DNA of 64,000 bases from Comamonas sp. JUb58 (GCF_004364775.1 NZ_SOAL01000002.1:1-64000); one strand, 5' to 3'. Shown: positions 8,353 through 18,408, counted from the stretch's first letter. Numbers and translations: made by a program. The notes: generated by a model not told the origin, from the sequence alone.

Positions 8353-8877
8353 GTGCCGCCTAGCCCCCTCGCCGATCCGCAGCAGCCCAGCGACCTGCTG
8401 CTCTACCGCCTGGCCAAGCTCACCGCCTCGGCGGGCCGGCTGGTCACGCGGCTGTGCGAGCGCCACTACGGCATCACCCGGCGCGAATGGGGGGTGCTGA
8501 TGTGGCTGGCGCGCCAGCCCGGTCTGCAGCCCTCGCAGCTGGCCGATCTGCTCGAACTTGACCGGGCCCGCATCTCGCGCGCGATTGCCTCGATGCAGGC
8601 CAAGGGCCTGCTGCACAAATCCACCGAATCCAGCAACCGCCGCCGCGCCGCGCTGCAGCTGAGCCCCGCCGGCCAGCGCCTGCATGATGCTTTGCTGCCC
8701 CAGGTGCGGCGCATCAACACCGATCTGGTGGCTGCGCTCGACGCCGATGCGCTGCAGCAGCTGGACCAGAGCCTGCACAGCCTGCAGCAGCAGGCCAACC
8801 TGGCCGCGCAGGACGAAGCCAGCGATGCCGCCTTTCCGCCGCGCCAGTCCGGCCACCGCCAGAACCACCTCGGCTGA
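8353..8877 (+). CDS. MarR-family transcriptional regulator
   Basis: A 174-residue winged-helix regulator. The MarR core is clear: YGITRREWGVLMWLARQPG, then SQLADLLELDRARISRAIASM, and a wing with SSNRRRAALQLSPAGQ. The likely start is a GTG at 8353 without a good ribosome-binding site. It is divergent from the Bug-sulfatase pair, so that pair and its own gene are the probable targets. The TTG-N7-CAA element at 8318-8330 just upstream is a possible operator, though weak. Confidence 0.85.
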   Translation: MPPSPLADPQQPSDLLLYRLAKLTASAGRLVTRLCERHYGITRREWGVLMWLARQPGLQPSQLADLLELDRARISRAIASMQAKGLLHKSTESSNRRRAALQLSPAGQRLHDALLPQVRRINTDLVAALDADALQQLDQSLHSLQQQANLAAQDEASDAAFPPRQSGHRQNHLG

Positions 8878-8979
8878 GCCACCGCCGGGGCGCGATTTGC
8901 GCGAACTTTGATCCATACCCTACCCGGGCAAACCGGCATCGCTGCCCAGGCATCGGCAACTGCGCGACAATCCCTGCCC

Positions 8980-10095
8980 ATGAGCACGACATTTGCACCG
9001 CTGACCAACGACACCTTCTTGCGCGCCTGCCGCCGCCAGGCGACGGACTACACCCCCCTGTGGCTGATGCGCCAGGCGGGCCGCTACCTGCCCGAGTACA
9101 AGGCCACGCGCGCACGCGCTGGCAGCTTCATGGGGCTGGCGACAAATGTGGACTACGCCACCGAGGTGACCCTGCAGCCGCTGGAGCGCTTTGCGCTGGA
9201 CGCTGCCATCCTCTTCAGCGACATCCTGACCGTGCCCGACGCGATGGGCCTGGGCCTGTCCTTTGCCGAAGGCGAAGGCCCGCGTTTTGCCAAGGTGGTG
9301 CGCGACGAAGCCGCCGTGCAGGCGCTGGCCGTGCCGGACATGGACAAGCTGCGCTATGTGTTCGATGCGGTGACCAGCATCCGCCGTGCGCTGGATGGCC
9401 GGGTGCCGCTGATCGGTTTTTCCGGCAGCCCCTGGACCCTGGCCTGCTACATGGTCGAAGGCAGGGGCAGCGATGACTACCGCCAGGTCAAGTCGCTGAT
9501 GTACAGCCGCCCCGATCTGATGCACCGCATCCTGGAGGTGAATGCCGACAGCGTGGCCGCCTACCTCAACGCCCAGATCGACGCCGGCGCACAGGCCGTG
9601 ATGATTTTTGACAGCTGGGGCGGTGTGCTGGCCGATGGTGCCTTCCAGCAGTTCAGCCTGGCCTACACCAAGCGCGTGCTCAGCCAGCTCAAGCGCCACG
9701 GTGCCGATGGCAGCGATGTGCCCCGCATCGTGTTCACCAAGGGCGGCGGCATCTGGCTGCCCGAGATGCGCGATCTGGACTGCGAGGTGCTGGGCCTGGA
9801 CTGGACCGCCAACCTCGGCAAGGCCCGTGCCATCGTCGGCGGCGAAGCCGGTGGCCCCGGCAAGGCGCTGCAAGGCAATATCGACCCCAATGTGCTGTTT
9901 GCACCGCCCGAGCGCATTGCCGAGCAGGTGCGCCATGTGCTGGAGAGCTTTGGCACACCCCATACCGACACCAGCCGCCCCGGCCCCACGCACATCTTCA
10001 ACCTGGGCCATGGCATCAGCCAGTTCACTCCGCCCGAGCATGTGGCGGCCCTGGTGGAAGCGGTGCACAGCCAGTCGCGTGCGATGCGCGCTTGA
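8980..10095 (+). CDS. hemE: Uroporphyrinogen decarboxylase
   Basis: Removes four carboxyl groups from uroporphyrinogen III to form coproporphyrinogen III in heme synthesis, in the cytosol. Signature blocks are present: [16 protein letters not shown] near the N-terminus, [13 protein letters not shown], and [16 protein letters not shown]. The Asp of the DILT block is a family catalytic residue. The length of 371 residues is normal. The frame is open further upstream, but the ATG at 8980 gives the family N-terminus. It is monocistronic by position, ending in a bidirectional hairpin. Confidence 0.97.
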   Translation: MSTTFAPLTNDTFLRACRRQATDYTPLWLMRQAGRYLPEYKATRARAGSFMGLATNVDYATEVTLQPLERFALDAAILFSDILTVPDAMGLGLSFAEGEGPRFAKVVRDEAAVQALAVPDMDKLRYVFDAVTSIRRALDGRVPLIGFSGSPWTLACYMVEGRGSDDYRQVKSLMYSRPDLMHRILEVNADSVAAYLNAQIDAGAQAVMIFDSWGGVLADGAFQQFSLAYTKRVLSQLKRHGADGSDVPRIVFTKGGGIWLPEMRDLDCEVLGLDWTANLGKARAIVGGEAGGPGKALQGNIDPNVLFAPPERIAEQVRHVLESFGTPHTDTSRPGPTHIFNLGHGISQFTPPEHVAALVEAVHSQSRAMRA

Positions 10096-10130
10096 TGGCG
10101 GCGGCTGCGCGCTGCTGCATCGCCCAAGCA

Positions 10131-10153
10131 AAAGTCCCGCCAAGCGGGGCTTT
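10131..10153. terminator. Bidirectional terminator between hemE and the GmhB-like gene
   Basis: The stem AAAGTCCCGC (10131-10140) and GCGGGGCTTT (10144-10153) pairs over 10 bp with one G-T pair and a 3-base loop. T runs follow on both strands (TTT on plus, TTTT on minus). It sits between two convergent genes. Confidence 0.75.
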
Positions 10154-10177
10154 GTGCATTGTGGGAGCTGCAGACGC

Positions 10178-10738
10178 TCAGGCCTGCGGCGGCCGAGCCA
10201 GCATGCTCTGCAGCAGGTGCTCGGTGCACTGGACCATGCTGGCATGCTGCTGCGCCTCTTGCGAAGGGCAGAGCGCCGCCTCGGCATCCGGCCCACCGGG
10301 CACGGAGACCCAGTGCAGGCGCGCGCCCAGGCCGGCAGCGGCCTGCAGCAGGCTGGCGCTGCGGGCGATCACCGCGACCTTGCCGGCTTCCATGTTGAAG
10401 CGGTCCAGAATCTGGCGCAGCAGTGCGGCCTGGGCGTCCAGGCAGTCGCAATGGTCATCGGGCGGATGGGGGCAGAAGAACACCGCATCGACCTTGGCGC
10501 CGACGGTGGCCAGCTCCTTGTACATCTGGCGGTGGTAGTCATTGAGTGCGGCGCAGTCGTAGAGGCCTCGGCCCAGACCGGGCTGGTTGGCCACCAGCAC
10601 CACATGCCAGCCAGACAGGTTCAGCCGGGCGATGCTGATGGCGGCATCGGGCATGCTCTGCCAGTCCTGGTGGCCGCTCAGCTGGCCCAGCACGGGCTGG
10701 CCGACAATACCGTCACGCTCGAGAATCGCAAGTTTCAT
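10178..10738 (-). CDS. GmhB-like HAD-IIIA protein with degenerate catalytic residues
   Basis: Resembles D-glycero-D-manno-heptose 1,7-bisphosphate phosphatase, the LPS-core enzyme usually found after glyS in this group. Key HAD residues are changed. The nucleophile of DRDG is Glu (LERDG, residue 7). The Ser/Thr-bearing motif II reads NQPG instead of NQSG. The GDSxxD motif reads ARSASL, lacking both acidic residues. The zinc loop cysteines and histidine (CPHPPDDHCDC, residues ~89-99) remain. Normal phosphatase activity is therefore doubtful. The ATG at 10738 is chosen for its GGGAG. It is the last gene of the glyQ operon. Confidence 0.8.
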   Translation of the reverse strand: MKLAILERDGIVGQPVLGQLSGHQDWQSMPDAAISIARLNLSGWHVVLVANQPGLGRGLYDCAALNDYHRQMYKELATVGAKVDAVFFCPHPPDDHCDCLDAQAALLRQILDRFNMEAGKVAVIARSASLLQAAAGLGARLHWVSVPGGPDAEAALCPSQEAQQHASMVQCTEHLLQSMLARPPQA

Positions 10739-10823
10739 CACAGGCTCCCTCAGAAGACAGGCTGCGGCACGCGGCCTTGGCGGGCGGCCGCCATGCACGA
10801 TGGCGGCGCGCCCATCCAGCTTA

Positions 10824-12971
10824 TCAGGCAGCGACCAGGCGCGACAGATCGGCGATGCGGTTCATGGCTTCATGCAAGGTCGCCAGCAGGCCCAGGCGGT
10901 TGGCCTTGAGCGCCGGGTCTTCGGCATTCACCATCACATGCTCAAAGAAGGCATCGACGGGCGTGCGCAGCGCAGCCAGGGTCTGCAGGCTGGCGGTGTA
11001 ATCGCCTTCGGCAAACTGGGCTTCGGCCTTGGGTGCCACGGTTTGCAGCGCGGCAAACAGGTCCTTCTCGGCCTGCTCTTGCAGCAGGGCCTCGTCCACG
11101 CGGGCGCGCACCGGGCCGTCGGCCTTCTTCAGGATATTGCCCACGCGCTTGTTGGCAGCGGCCAGCGCTGGTGCCTCGGGCAGCGCGGCAAAGGCACGCA
11201 CGGCTTCCAGGCGCTTTTGCACATCGGCCAGGCGCTGCGGGCGGTAGGCCAGCACGGCTTCCACTTCCTGGGCACCAAAGCCTTGCTCGCGCAGGCTGCC
11301 GGCCAGGCGGTCATAGATGAAGTCGGACAGCGCGGTGCTGGCGTCTTCGATCTTGTCGCCAAAGGCGGGCAAGGTGCTGACCAGCAGGGTGTCCAGGTCC
11401 AGCGGCAGGTCCTTTTCGACCAGCATGCGGATGACGCCCAGCGCATGGCGGCGCAGCGCGAAGGGGTCGCGGTCGCCGGTGGGCAGGTTGCCAATGCCGA
11501 ACATACCGACCAGGGTTTCGAGCTTGTCGGCCAGTGCGACGATCACGCCGACGTCGCCACGAGGCAGCACATCGCCGGCAAAACGCGGCTTGTAGTGGTC
11601 TTCGATGGCGTCGGCCACTGCTGTATCGAGCTGGTCGTTGAGCGCGTAGTAGCGGCCCATCGTGCCTTGCAGTTCAGGGAACTCGCCGACCATGTCGGTG
11701 ATCAGGTCGGTCTTGGCCAGTTGTGCGGCCTGGTCCACCTGCTTGCCCAGCTGGGTGGCACCCAGCGCGGTGGCGCCCAACTGCTGCGCAATGCTCTTGG
11801 CAATGGCTCGCACACGCTGCACGCGTTCACCCTGGGTGCCCAGCTTGTTGTGGTAGACGACCTTGTCCAGCGCGTCCACGCGCGAGGCCAGGGTCTTCTT
11901 GCGGTCCTGGTCAAAGAAGAACTTGGCATCGGCCAGGCGTGGGCGCACCACGCGCTCGTTGCCGCCGGTCACCGCCGATGCGTCGGCCGGGCTGATATTG
12001 CTCACCACCAGGAACTGGTTGGTCAGCGCGCCATCGGCCGCCAGCAGCGGGAAGTACTTCTGGTTGGCCTTCATCGTCAGGATCAGGCACTCTTGCGGCA
12101 CATCGAGGAATTCCTTCTCGAAGGCGCAGACCAGCACATGCGGGCGCTCGACCAGGGCGGTCACTTCGTCCAGCAGCGCTTCGTCGTCGATCGGCTTGAC
12201 GCCGCCGCCCACGCGCTCGGCCGCGGCCTGCAGCTGGCGCACGATCTCGGCCTTGCGCTCGTCAAAGCTGGCAATCACCGCGCCCTGCTCGGCTAGGGTC
12301 TTGGCGTAGCTGTCGGCATCAGTGATCAGCAGTGGATCGACCAGCGCTTCAAAGCGGTGGCCATGCGTGGTGTTGCCGGCCTTGAGGCCCAGCGCTTCGA
12401 TCGACAGCAGCACCTCGGTGCCGTGCAAGGCCACCAGGCCGTGCGCCGGGCGCACAAACTGCACGCTGCTCCAGCCGGGCAATTCGCAATTGCCTTCGAG
12501 CTGGTAGGTCATGACCTTGGGAATAGGCAGCTTGGCGATGCTTTCGGTCAGCGCCTTTTGCAGGCCTTCGGCCAGGCTGACGCCAGCGGCCGTGCTGTCG
12601 TAGAACAGCGCTTCGGCCTTGCCGTCCTGGGCGCGCTTGAGCTGCGGCACCACCGAGGCGTCCGCGCCCAGCGCGGCCAGCTTCTTGAGCAGGGCTGGCG
12701 TAGGCTGGCCATCGGCCGACAGGCCCACGGCCACCGGCATGAGCTTTTGCGAGACCTGCTTGTCTGCGGCGCGCGGCAGCACATCGCTGATCAGCGCGGC
12801 TAGGCGGCGTGGCGAGGCATAGGCCGTCAGCTGCGAGCCGTCACCAGCCAGGCCCTGCGCACGCAATTGCTGCAGCAGCACCTGGGCAAAGGCGTCGCCC
12901 AGCTTTTTGAGCGCCTTGGGGGGCAGCTCTTCAACAAACAGTTCAACCAGAAGATTGGGAGAGGAAGTCAT
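10824..12971 (-). CDS. glyS: Glycyl-tRNA synthetase beta subunit
   Basis: The 715-residue beta subunit of the bacterial alpha2beta2 glycyl-tRNA synthetase, which contributes tRNA recognition and editing-like domains. The N-terminus LLVELFVEELPPKAL is the family signature. Blocks such as GHRFEALVDPLLI and RDPFALRRHALGVIRML are also typical. The ATG at 12971 shares one base with the stop of the upstream DUF457 gene (TGATG), implying coupled translation. Confidence 0.97.
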   Translation of the reverse strand: MTSSPNLLVELFVEELPPKALKKLGDAFAQVLLQQLRAQGLAGDGSQLTAYASPRRLAALISDVLPRAADKQVSQKLMPVAVGLSADGQPTPALLKKLAALGADASVVPQLKRAQDGKAEALFYDSTAAGVSLAEGLQKALTESIAKLPIPKVMTYQLEGNCELPGWSSVQFVRPAHGLVALHGTEVLLSIEALGLKAGNTTHGHRFEALVDPLLITDADSYAKTLAEQGAVIASFDERKAEIVRQLQAAAERVGGGVKPIDDEALLDEVTALVERPHVLVCAFEKEFLDVPQECLILTMKANQKYFPLLAADGALTNQFLVVSNISPADASAVTGGNERVVRPRLADAKFFFDQDRKKTLASRVDALDKVVYHNKLGTQGERVQRVRAIAKSIAQQLGATALGATQLGKQVDQAAQLAKTDLITDMVGEFPELQGTMGRYYALNDQLDTAVADAIEDHYKPRFAGDVLPRGDVGVIVALADKLETLVGMFGIGNLPTGDRDPFALRRHALGVIRMLVEKDLPLDLDTLLVSTLPAFGDKIEDASTALSDFIYDRLAGSLREQGFGAQEVEAVLAYRPQRLADVQKRLEAVRAFAALPEAPALAAANKRVGNILKKADGPVRARVDEALLQEQAEKDLFAALQTVAPKAEAQFAEGDYTASLQTLAALRTPVDAFFEHVMVNAEDPALKANRLGLLATLHEAMNRIADLSRLVAA

Positions 12972-13501
12972 CAGGATTTCCGGGTATGGCGCAGCGCGAA
13001 GATGGACAGGCCCAGGGTCAGCAGCGGGAACCATACGTTGTAGAGTTCACTGACCAAGACCTGCACACCGCGCTGCGAGAAAAAGCGGTCTGCAGCAATG
13101 GGCGAGACGGCAATCGGTCGCCAAGGGCTGAAAAAACGTTCGGAGCTCAAAGGCCACAACAAGGCAATGCCGCTGCCGCCGCTGGTCATCATGTCCAGCA
13201 AGGGGTGCGACAGCGTGCAGAGAAACACCCAGGCAAAGCCGGCCAGGCGCGGCACTTTCCACCAGCGCGCCAGCCACAGGCCAAACAAGCCCATCAGCAG
13301 TGCAAACAAGGCCGTGTGGGTGATGCCACGGTGGGCCCAGATTCCACTGCCGGCGCTGCCGAACTGGTAGGGAATGCCATCGAAATCCGGCGCAATCGCG
13401 GCCAGCGCGCCCACCAGCAGCATGCTGGGCGGCACACGGCGGCTGCCCAGCGCCAGCGCTGCGGCAACCGGTACGGCGACATGCGTGAAGATCGTGGGCA
13501 T
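12971..13501 (-). CDS. DUF457 (YdjM-like) membrane-bound putative metal-dependent hydrolase
   Basis: A 176-residue membrane protein of the YdjM/DUF457 type. Several hydrophobic segments are present, with the family pattern of conserved polar residues: THVAVPVAAALALGSR, then APDFDGIPY, WAHRGITHTALFALLMG, and SHPLLDMMTSGG. The conserved His and Asp residues suggest metal binding at the membrane; the substrate is not known. The ATG at 13501 is chosen to match the family start. It lies between glyQ (20-base gap) and glyS (one-base overlap), which is unusual for this synthetase pair. Confidence 0.85.
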   Translation of the reverse strand: MPTIFTHVAVPVAAALALGSRRVPPSMLLVGALAAIAPDFDGIPYQFGSAGSGIWAHRGITHTALFALLMGLFGLWLARWWKVPRLAGFAWVFLCTLSHPLLDMMTSGGSGIALLWPLSSERFFSPWRPIAVSPIAADRFFSQRGVQVLVSELYNVWFPLLTLGLSIFALRHTRKS

Positions 13502-13521
13502 GGGCAGCGCGGCGGGGGTGT

Positions 13522-14430
13522 TTAGGCGGCAGCCTTGGGCGGGATCTGCGCCACCCATTCGCGCGGCGCCATCGGGAAGCCCAGGCGCTCGCGGCTGTCG
13601 TAGTAGCTCTGCGCCACGGCGCGCGCGAGGTTGCGGATGCGGCCGATGTAGGCTGCGCGCTCGGTCACGCTGATGGCACCACGCGCATCGAGCAGGTTGA
13701 AGGTGTGGCCGGCCTTGAGCACTTGCTCATAGGCGGGCAAGGCCAGCTGCTGCTCCATCAGCAGCTTGGCCTGCTTTTCATGGGCGCCAAAGGCCTGGAA
13801 CAGAAACTCCGCATCGGAATGCTCGAAGTTGTAGGTGGACTGCTCCACCTCGTTCTGGTGGTAGACATCGCCATAGGTCAGGCCATCGGTCCACTGCAGG
13901 TTGTAGACGTTGTCCACGCCTTGCAGGTACATGGCCAGGCGCTCCAGACCGTAGGTGATCTCGCCGGTCGCGGGCTTGCAATCGATACCGCCCACTTGCT
14001 GGAAATAGGTGAACTGCGTCACTTCCATGCCGTTGAGCCAGACTTCCCAACCCAGGCCCCAGGCGCCCAGGGTCGGGTTTTCCCAGTCGTCCTCGACAAA
14101 GCGGATGTCGTTCTTCTTCAGGTCAAAGCCCAGCGCTTCGAGCGAGCCCAGGTACAGATCGAGGATGTTGGCAGGCGCGGGCTTGAGCACCACCTGGAAC
14201 TGGTAGTAGTGCTGCAGGCGGTTGGGGTTCTCGCCATAGCGGCCATCCTTGGGGCGGCGGCTGGGCTGCACATAAGCGGCTTTCCAGGGCTCGGGGCCGA
14301 TGGCGCGCAGGAAGGTGGCGGTGTGCGAGGTACCTGCACCCACCTCCATGTCATAAGGTTGCAATAGCGCGCAGCCCTGGTCGGCCCAGTACTGCTGCAG
14401 CTTCAAAATGATTTGTTGGAAATTCAACAT
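13522..14430 (-). CDS. glyQ: Glycyl-tRNA synthetase alpha subunit
   Basis: The 302-residue catalytic alpha subunit, which activates glycine and charges tRNA-Gly. The class II synthetase core is clear: [20 protein letters not shown] at the N-terminus, [20 protein letters not shown], and [20 protein letters not shown]. It is the first gene of the operon glyQ, DUF457, glyS, GmhB-like. The ATG at 14430 gives the usual family N-terminus MLNFQQI. Confidence 0.97.
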   Translation of the reverse strand: MLNFQQIILKLQQYWADQGCALLQPYDMEVGAGTSHTATFLRAIGPEPWKAAYVQPSRRPKDGRYGENPNRLQHYYQFQVVLKPAPANILDLYLGSLEALGFDLKKNDIRFVEDDWENPTLGAWGLGWEVWLNGMEVTQFTYFQQVGGIDCKPATGEITYGLERLAMYLQGVDNVYNLQWTDGLTYGDVYHQNEVEQSTYNFEHSDAEFLFQAFGAHEKQAKLLMEQQLALPAYEQVLKAGHTFNLLDARGAISVTERAAYIGRIRNLARAVAQSYYDSRERLGFPMAPREWVAQIPPKAAA

Positions 14431-14772
14431 GGAGAGTCTGGTGGTGGACGCAGCCTGCTGCTGGCGGCCCGCGAAGTGGGCGCGCAGCGACAAGATCGGA
14501 CTGCATGCATGCCTTGCTGCCTGTCTGCACCAGCAAAGCGGTCAAAAACATTTGATTTTAGTGCTTTCAGCCGCCCCATGGGCGGCGATAGCCGAGCGCA
14601 TCAGGGGCCAGAACCACCAAGCACTATGTTTTAACAAGCTTGCAAGGTGTTGGTGCCGCGCCTGCGCTGCATCAGCGATCTCATTTTGATAGCACAGCGG
14701 CCACTATTCAACCGCCAAAAGAAAAGCGCCCGAAGGCGCTTTGTCAGAGGGGACCCGTGGGCTCCGGGCCGA
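14431..14772. other. Intergenic region upstream of glyQ
   Basis: This 342-bp region holds the fabB terminator at its right end and should contain the glyQ promoter. A minus-strand TAAAAT occurs near 14558 but lacks a convincing -35 partner. I see no T-box-like leader and no gene. Confidence 0.45.
14723..14742 (-). terminator. Intrinsic terminator of fabA-fabB
   Basis: An 8-bp perfect stem (AAAGCGCC and GGCGCTTT) carries a UUCG tetraloop in the minus-strand RNA and is followed by TCTTTT. It lies 30 bp after the fabB stop. Confidence 0.85.
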
Positions 14773-15993
14773 TCAGGCCGCTTCCCAGCGCTTGAGCACC
14801 AGGCAGGCATTGGTGCCGCCAAAGCCAAAGCTGTTGGACAGCACCTGCTTCAACTCGGCCACGCGTGCCTTGGTGACCAGGGGCATATCGCCCACGGCGG
14901 GATCGGGATGGTCCACATTGGCCGAGCCGGCGATGAAGCCCTTCATCAGCATGATGAGGCTGTAGATGGCTTCCTGCACACCGGTGGCGCCCTGCGAGTG
15001 GCCGGTCAGCGACTTGGTCGACGAGAACGGCGGAATGCGGTCGCCAAACACCTTGCGGATTGCGTGCAGCTCAGGCACATCGCCCACCGGGGTGGAGGTG
15101 CCATGGGTGTTGATGTAGTCGATCGGTGCGTCCAGGCCTTCGATGGCCTGGGCCATTGCGGCGATAGCGCCTTCGCCCGACGGGGCCACCATGTCTTCGC
15201 CATCCGACGAGATGCCGAAACCGACGATCTCACCCAGGATGGTGGCGCCACGGGCCTGGGCATGCTCCAGGCTTTCGAGCACCAGGGCACCGCCGCCGCC
15301 GGCAATGACAAAACCATCACGGTCGGTATCGTAGGGACGGGAGGCCTTGGTCGGGTCGTCGTTGAACTTGCTGGACATCGCGCCCATGCCATCGAACAGG
15401 ATGGCCAGGCCCCAGGACAGCTCTTCGCCGCCACCGGCAAACATCACGTCCTGCATGCCCCAGGAGATCTGCTGGGCGGCTGCGCCCACGCAGTGCGCCG
15501 AGGTCGAGCAGGCCGAGGTGATCGAGTAGTTGATGCCCTTGATCTTGAAATTGGTCGCCAGGTTGGCCGACACGGTCGAGCCCATGCAGCGCGTGACCTG
15601 GTAAGGGCCAACGCGGCGAATGCCTTTTTCACGCAGGGTATCGGCCGCTTCGATCTGGTTGGCCGGCGAGCCGCCGCCCGAGCCCATGATCAATCCGGTA
15701 CGCGGGTGGCTGATTTGTTCGGGTGACAGGCCTGCCTGGGCAATCGCTTGCTGCAAGGAGATCTGTGCGTAGGCGGCAGCATCTCCCATGAAGCGCAGTT
15801 GCTTGCGATCAATGAAGTCTTCGACATTGATGCGCGGAATGCCAGCGACCTGGCTGCGCAGGCCCATTTCCTTGAACACCGGCATGTGATCGATGCCGGA
15901 GCGGCCTTCGCGCAGCGAAGTCTCCACGGCCTCCAGCCCCACACCGATACAGGAGACGATGCCGGCTCCTGTAATAACCACCCGACGCTTCAT
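14773..15993 (-). CDS. fabB: 3-oxoacyl-ACP synthase I
   Basis: Condenses malonyl-ACP with acyl-ACP and is needed, with FabA, for unsaturated fatty acid synthesis. The active-site triad is visible: Cys in [12 protein letters not shown], His in [11 protein letters not shown], and His in [11 protein letters not shown]. The length of 406 residues is normal. The start overlaps the fabA stop by four bases (ATGA), so the two are coupled. Confidence 0.97.
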   Translation of the reverse strand: MKRRVVITGAGIVSCIGVGLEAVETSLREGRSGIDHMPVFKEMGLRSQVAGIPRINVEDFIDRKQLRFMGDAAAYAQISLQQAIAQAGLSPEQISHPRTGLIMGSGGGSPANQIEAADTLREKGIRRVGPYQVTRCMGSTVSANLATNFKIKGINYSITSACSTSAHCVGAAAQQISWGMQDVMFAGGGEELSWGLAILFDGMGAMSSKFNDDPTKASRPYDTDRDGFVIAGGGGALVLESLEHAQARGATILGEIVGFGISSDGEDMVAPSGEGAIAAMAQAIEGLDAPIDYINTHGTSTPVGDVPELHAIRKVFGDRIPPFSSTKSLTGHSQGATGVQEAIYSLIMLMKGFIAGSANVDHPDPAVGDMPLVTKARVAELKQVLSNSFGFGGTNACLVLKRWEAA

Positions 15994-16514
15994 GCTGCGT
16001 TTTCCTTGCCGTCGCCCTCGCGCAGGAACAACCCCACACGCAGGTCATTGGCGACATAGATTTCCTTGCCGTCGGCGAGCAATCGTGCATCGCCAATGGC
16101 CATGTTCAGTTTGCGCTTGATCACGCGCTTGATGTCGATTTCGTAGGTTACCAGCTTCACGTCGGGGCCGACTTCGCCGGTGAACTTAACCTCACCGGCA
16201 CCCAGGGCGCGGCCGCGACCTGGCAGGCGCAGCCAGGTCAGGTAAAAACCGATCAGTTGCCACATGGCGTCCAGGCCCAGGCAGCCAGGCATCACGGGAT
16301 CGCCCTGGAAGTGGCACTTGAAGAACCACAGATCCGGGTTAACGTCCAGCTCGGCCACAATTTTTCCCAGCCCGTGCGCGCCGCCGTTTTCGCTGATTTC
16401 AGTGATGCGATCGAACATCAGCATCGGCGGCAGTGGCAAACGGCCACTTTCAGGGGTAAACAACTTGCCCTCACCGGAGGCGATCAGTTGTTCATAGGAA
16501 AAAGATTCAGCCAT
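15990..16514 (-). CDS. fabA: 3-hydroxydecanoyl-ACP dehydratase/isomerase
   Basis: Dehydrates 3-hydroxydecanoyl-ACP and isomerises the product to the cis-3 form, starting the unsaturated fatty acid branch. The active-site His is in [20 protein letters not shown], and the helix with [12 protein letters not shown] follows. The length of 174 residues is typical. It is the first gene of the fabA-fabB unit. Confidence 0.97.
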   Translation of the reverse strand: MAESFSYEQLIASGEGKLFTPESGRLPLPPMLMFDRITEISENGGAHGLGKIVAELDVNPDLWFFKCHFQGDPVMPGCLGLDAMWQLIGFYLTWLRLPGRGRALGAGEVKFTGEVGPDVKLVTYEIDIKRVIKRKLNMAIGDARLLADGKEIYVANDLRVGLFLREGDGKENAA

Positions 16515-16815
16515 TGTCAGTCCAACTTCTGGTGGCGGTCACTCCGCCGCATTTCTCTGATGGTGCCCAGGCACCACTACCTGCAGGTACGCATTATCCC
16601 GCTTCTGGGCCTGAACGTGCGAGACAAAGCCGTGAACCGCGCTGTGCTTTGTGCACAAAATCCAGGCGATCTGCGTTTTTTAACAGCAATTACATTTGCC
16701 AGTGGCGGGCGTCTTGGCCATGCCGGTATGGCGCACAGCCCAGGCTGCCGCTGTCATCTGCTGGTAATTTGTCTGCTTAAGCTGGCATCTGCACCAGGCG
16801 CACAGCGCCTGGTTT
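16515..16815. other. Intergenic region upstream of fabA
   Basis: This 301-bp region should carry the fabA promoter on the minus strand. A GATAAT that could be a -10 box lies near 16593, with a poor -35. A perfect 12-bp palindrome, TTTGTGCACAAA (16648-16659), could be an operator. Near the lnt end is a 9-bp hairpin (16793-16813). Confidence 0.4.
16793..16813. terminator. Hairpin just after lnt stop
   Basis: ACCAGGCGC (16793-16801) pairs perfectly with GCGCCTGGT (16805-16813) over a 3-base loop, two bases after the lnt stop. The T run lies on the plus-strand side, so on the lnt transcript it is a stabilising hairpin rather than a classic terminator. Confidence 0.4.
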
Positions 16816-18408
16816 TCAGCGCCGGCGACCCAGCCAGGCCCCCAGCACGACCAGCAAACCCAGGCCCCACAGCGGCCAAAGACCCCAGCGGCCCGCCCAC
16901 TGGGCAAACCAGGTGGGGCCAGCATCCACCCCCTGCACCTGCGCTTGCAGCACGGCGCGGCTTTGGTGCGGCAGAATCTGCTGCACCACGCCGGCCCGGT
17001 CGATCACCGCCGTGGCACCGGTGTTGGTGGCCCGCAGCATGGGCCGCGCCAGCTCCAGGGTCCGCATGCGGCTGATCTGCAAATGCTGGTCGATCGCAAT
17101 CGAATCGCCAAACCAGGCGATATTGCTGGCATTGACCATGATCGTCGGCGATTGCGCGCTGTCCACAAAGCGGCTGGCCAGCTCCTCGCCAAACAAATCC
17201 TCGTAGCAGATATTGGGTGCCCAGCGCTCACCCGCCCAGCCCAGCGAGGGCTGGTTCATGCCGCCCCGGTTGAAATCGCCCAGCGGGATCTGCATCAAAT
17301 CGGTGAACCAGCGGAACATCGGCGGAATGAACTCGCCAAACGGCACCAGGTGGTGCTTGTCGTAGCGGTAGGCCTCGGCACTGCCGGGCACCAGGCCGAC
17401 CATGGAATTGGTATAGCCCTGCTCAAAATCGCCCAGCGGCACACCGACCAGCGCCGCCTGCTGGCCGCTGGCAAAGCGCTGCTGCAGCTCTTGCCAGTAG
17501 CCATGCGGGGTTTGCTGCAGCAGCACGGGGATGGCCGTCTCCGGCGCAATCACCATGTCCGCCTGGCTTTGCTGCAGCTGCTGGGAGTACCAGGCCAGCG
17601 CCATCGGAATGCCAGAGCTGGCCTGGAACTTCTCGCCCTGCGAGATATTGCCTTGCAGCAACGCCACCGATACCGGTTTGTTGGGCGCCGCCACCACCGA
17701 GGCCTGGGGCAGGCGCTGGGCCAGCCAAAGCACCCCGGCCACTGCCAGCAGCGCGACATAGCCCGGCCAACGCGCCACATGCGCAGCACGCAGACCGGCC
17801 AGCCACATCGCAGCAGCCGATGCGACCGCGCCAATGCCGTAAACGCCTATCCAGGGCGCCAGGCTGGCCAGTGGGCCATCGACATGGGCATAGCCGCCGG
17901 CACCCCAGGGGAAACCGGTCCACCACTGGCCACGCGCGAGCTCGGCCAGCAACCACAGCGCGGCAAACAGCAGCATGGCGCCGCTCAGGCGCTCACTGCG
18001 CCAGGCCACAAAAAGGCCGCAGACAACGGCGTAGTACAGCCCCAGAAATGCCGCCAGCCCCAGCACCGCCAGAACGGCCAGCGGCGCTGGCAGGCCGCCA
18101 TAGGTGTGCATGGAGATGAACAGCCACCAGAAGGTGGCGCAAAGCCAGGCACAGGCAAAGGCCCAGCCGATCAGCACCCCATGCCAGGGCCGTTGCACGC
18201 GCAAGAGTGCTGCGGGCAGCACCGCCAGCGACAGCAGCTGCAGCCACCACAGCGGCTGGCCATAGCTGCCAGGAAAACCATCGCTATGCCAGGGCCAGGC
18301 CAGGGACCAGGCTTGCAAGACCCCGGCGACCAGTGCCAGGCAGGCCCACAGCCAGGGAAAGCGGCGGGGGGATTCAAAGGAGGAAAAAGAAGAATAGGAA
18401 GCGGGCAC
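16816..18408 (-). CDS. lnt: Apolipoprotein N-acyltransferase
   Basis: Adds the third acyl chain to the N-terminal cysteine of lipoproteins in the inner membrane. Hydrophobic segments fill the first ~230 residues, followed by a nitrilase-fold domain. The catalytic Glu-Lys-Cys triad is visible in VIAPETAIP, YDKHHLVPFGEF and NICYEDLFGEE. A last membrane helix (WPLWGLGLLVVLGAWLG) ends the protein. The likely start is a GTG at 18408 with a weak ribosome-binding site; 530 residues is normal. Confidence 0.95.
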   Translation of the reverse strand: MPASYSSFSSFESPRRFPWLWACLALVAGVLQAWSLAWPWHSDGFPGSYGQPLWWLQLLSLAVLPAALLRVQRPWHGVLIGWAFACAWLCATFWWLFISMHTYGGLPAPLAVLAVLGLAAFLGLYYAVVCGLFVAWRSERLSGAMLLFAALWLLAELARGQWWTGFPWGAGGYAHVDGPLASLAPWIGVYGIGAVASAAAMWLAGLRAAHVARWPGYVALLAVAGVLWLAQRLPQASVVAAPNKPVSVALLQGNISQGEKFQASSGIPMALAWYSQQLQQSQADMVIAPETAIPVLLQQTPHGYWQELQQRFASGQQAALVGVPLGDFEQGYTNSMVGLVPGSAEAYRYDKHHLVPFGEFIPPMFRWFTDLMQIPLGDFNRGGMNQPSLGWAGERWAPNICYEDLFGEELASRFVDSAQSPTIMVNASNIAWFGDSIAIDQHLQISRMRTLELARPMLRATNTGATAVIDRAGVVQQILPHQSRAVLQAQVQGVDAGPTWFAQWAGRWGLWPLWGLGLLVVLGAWLGRRR

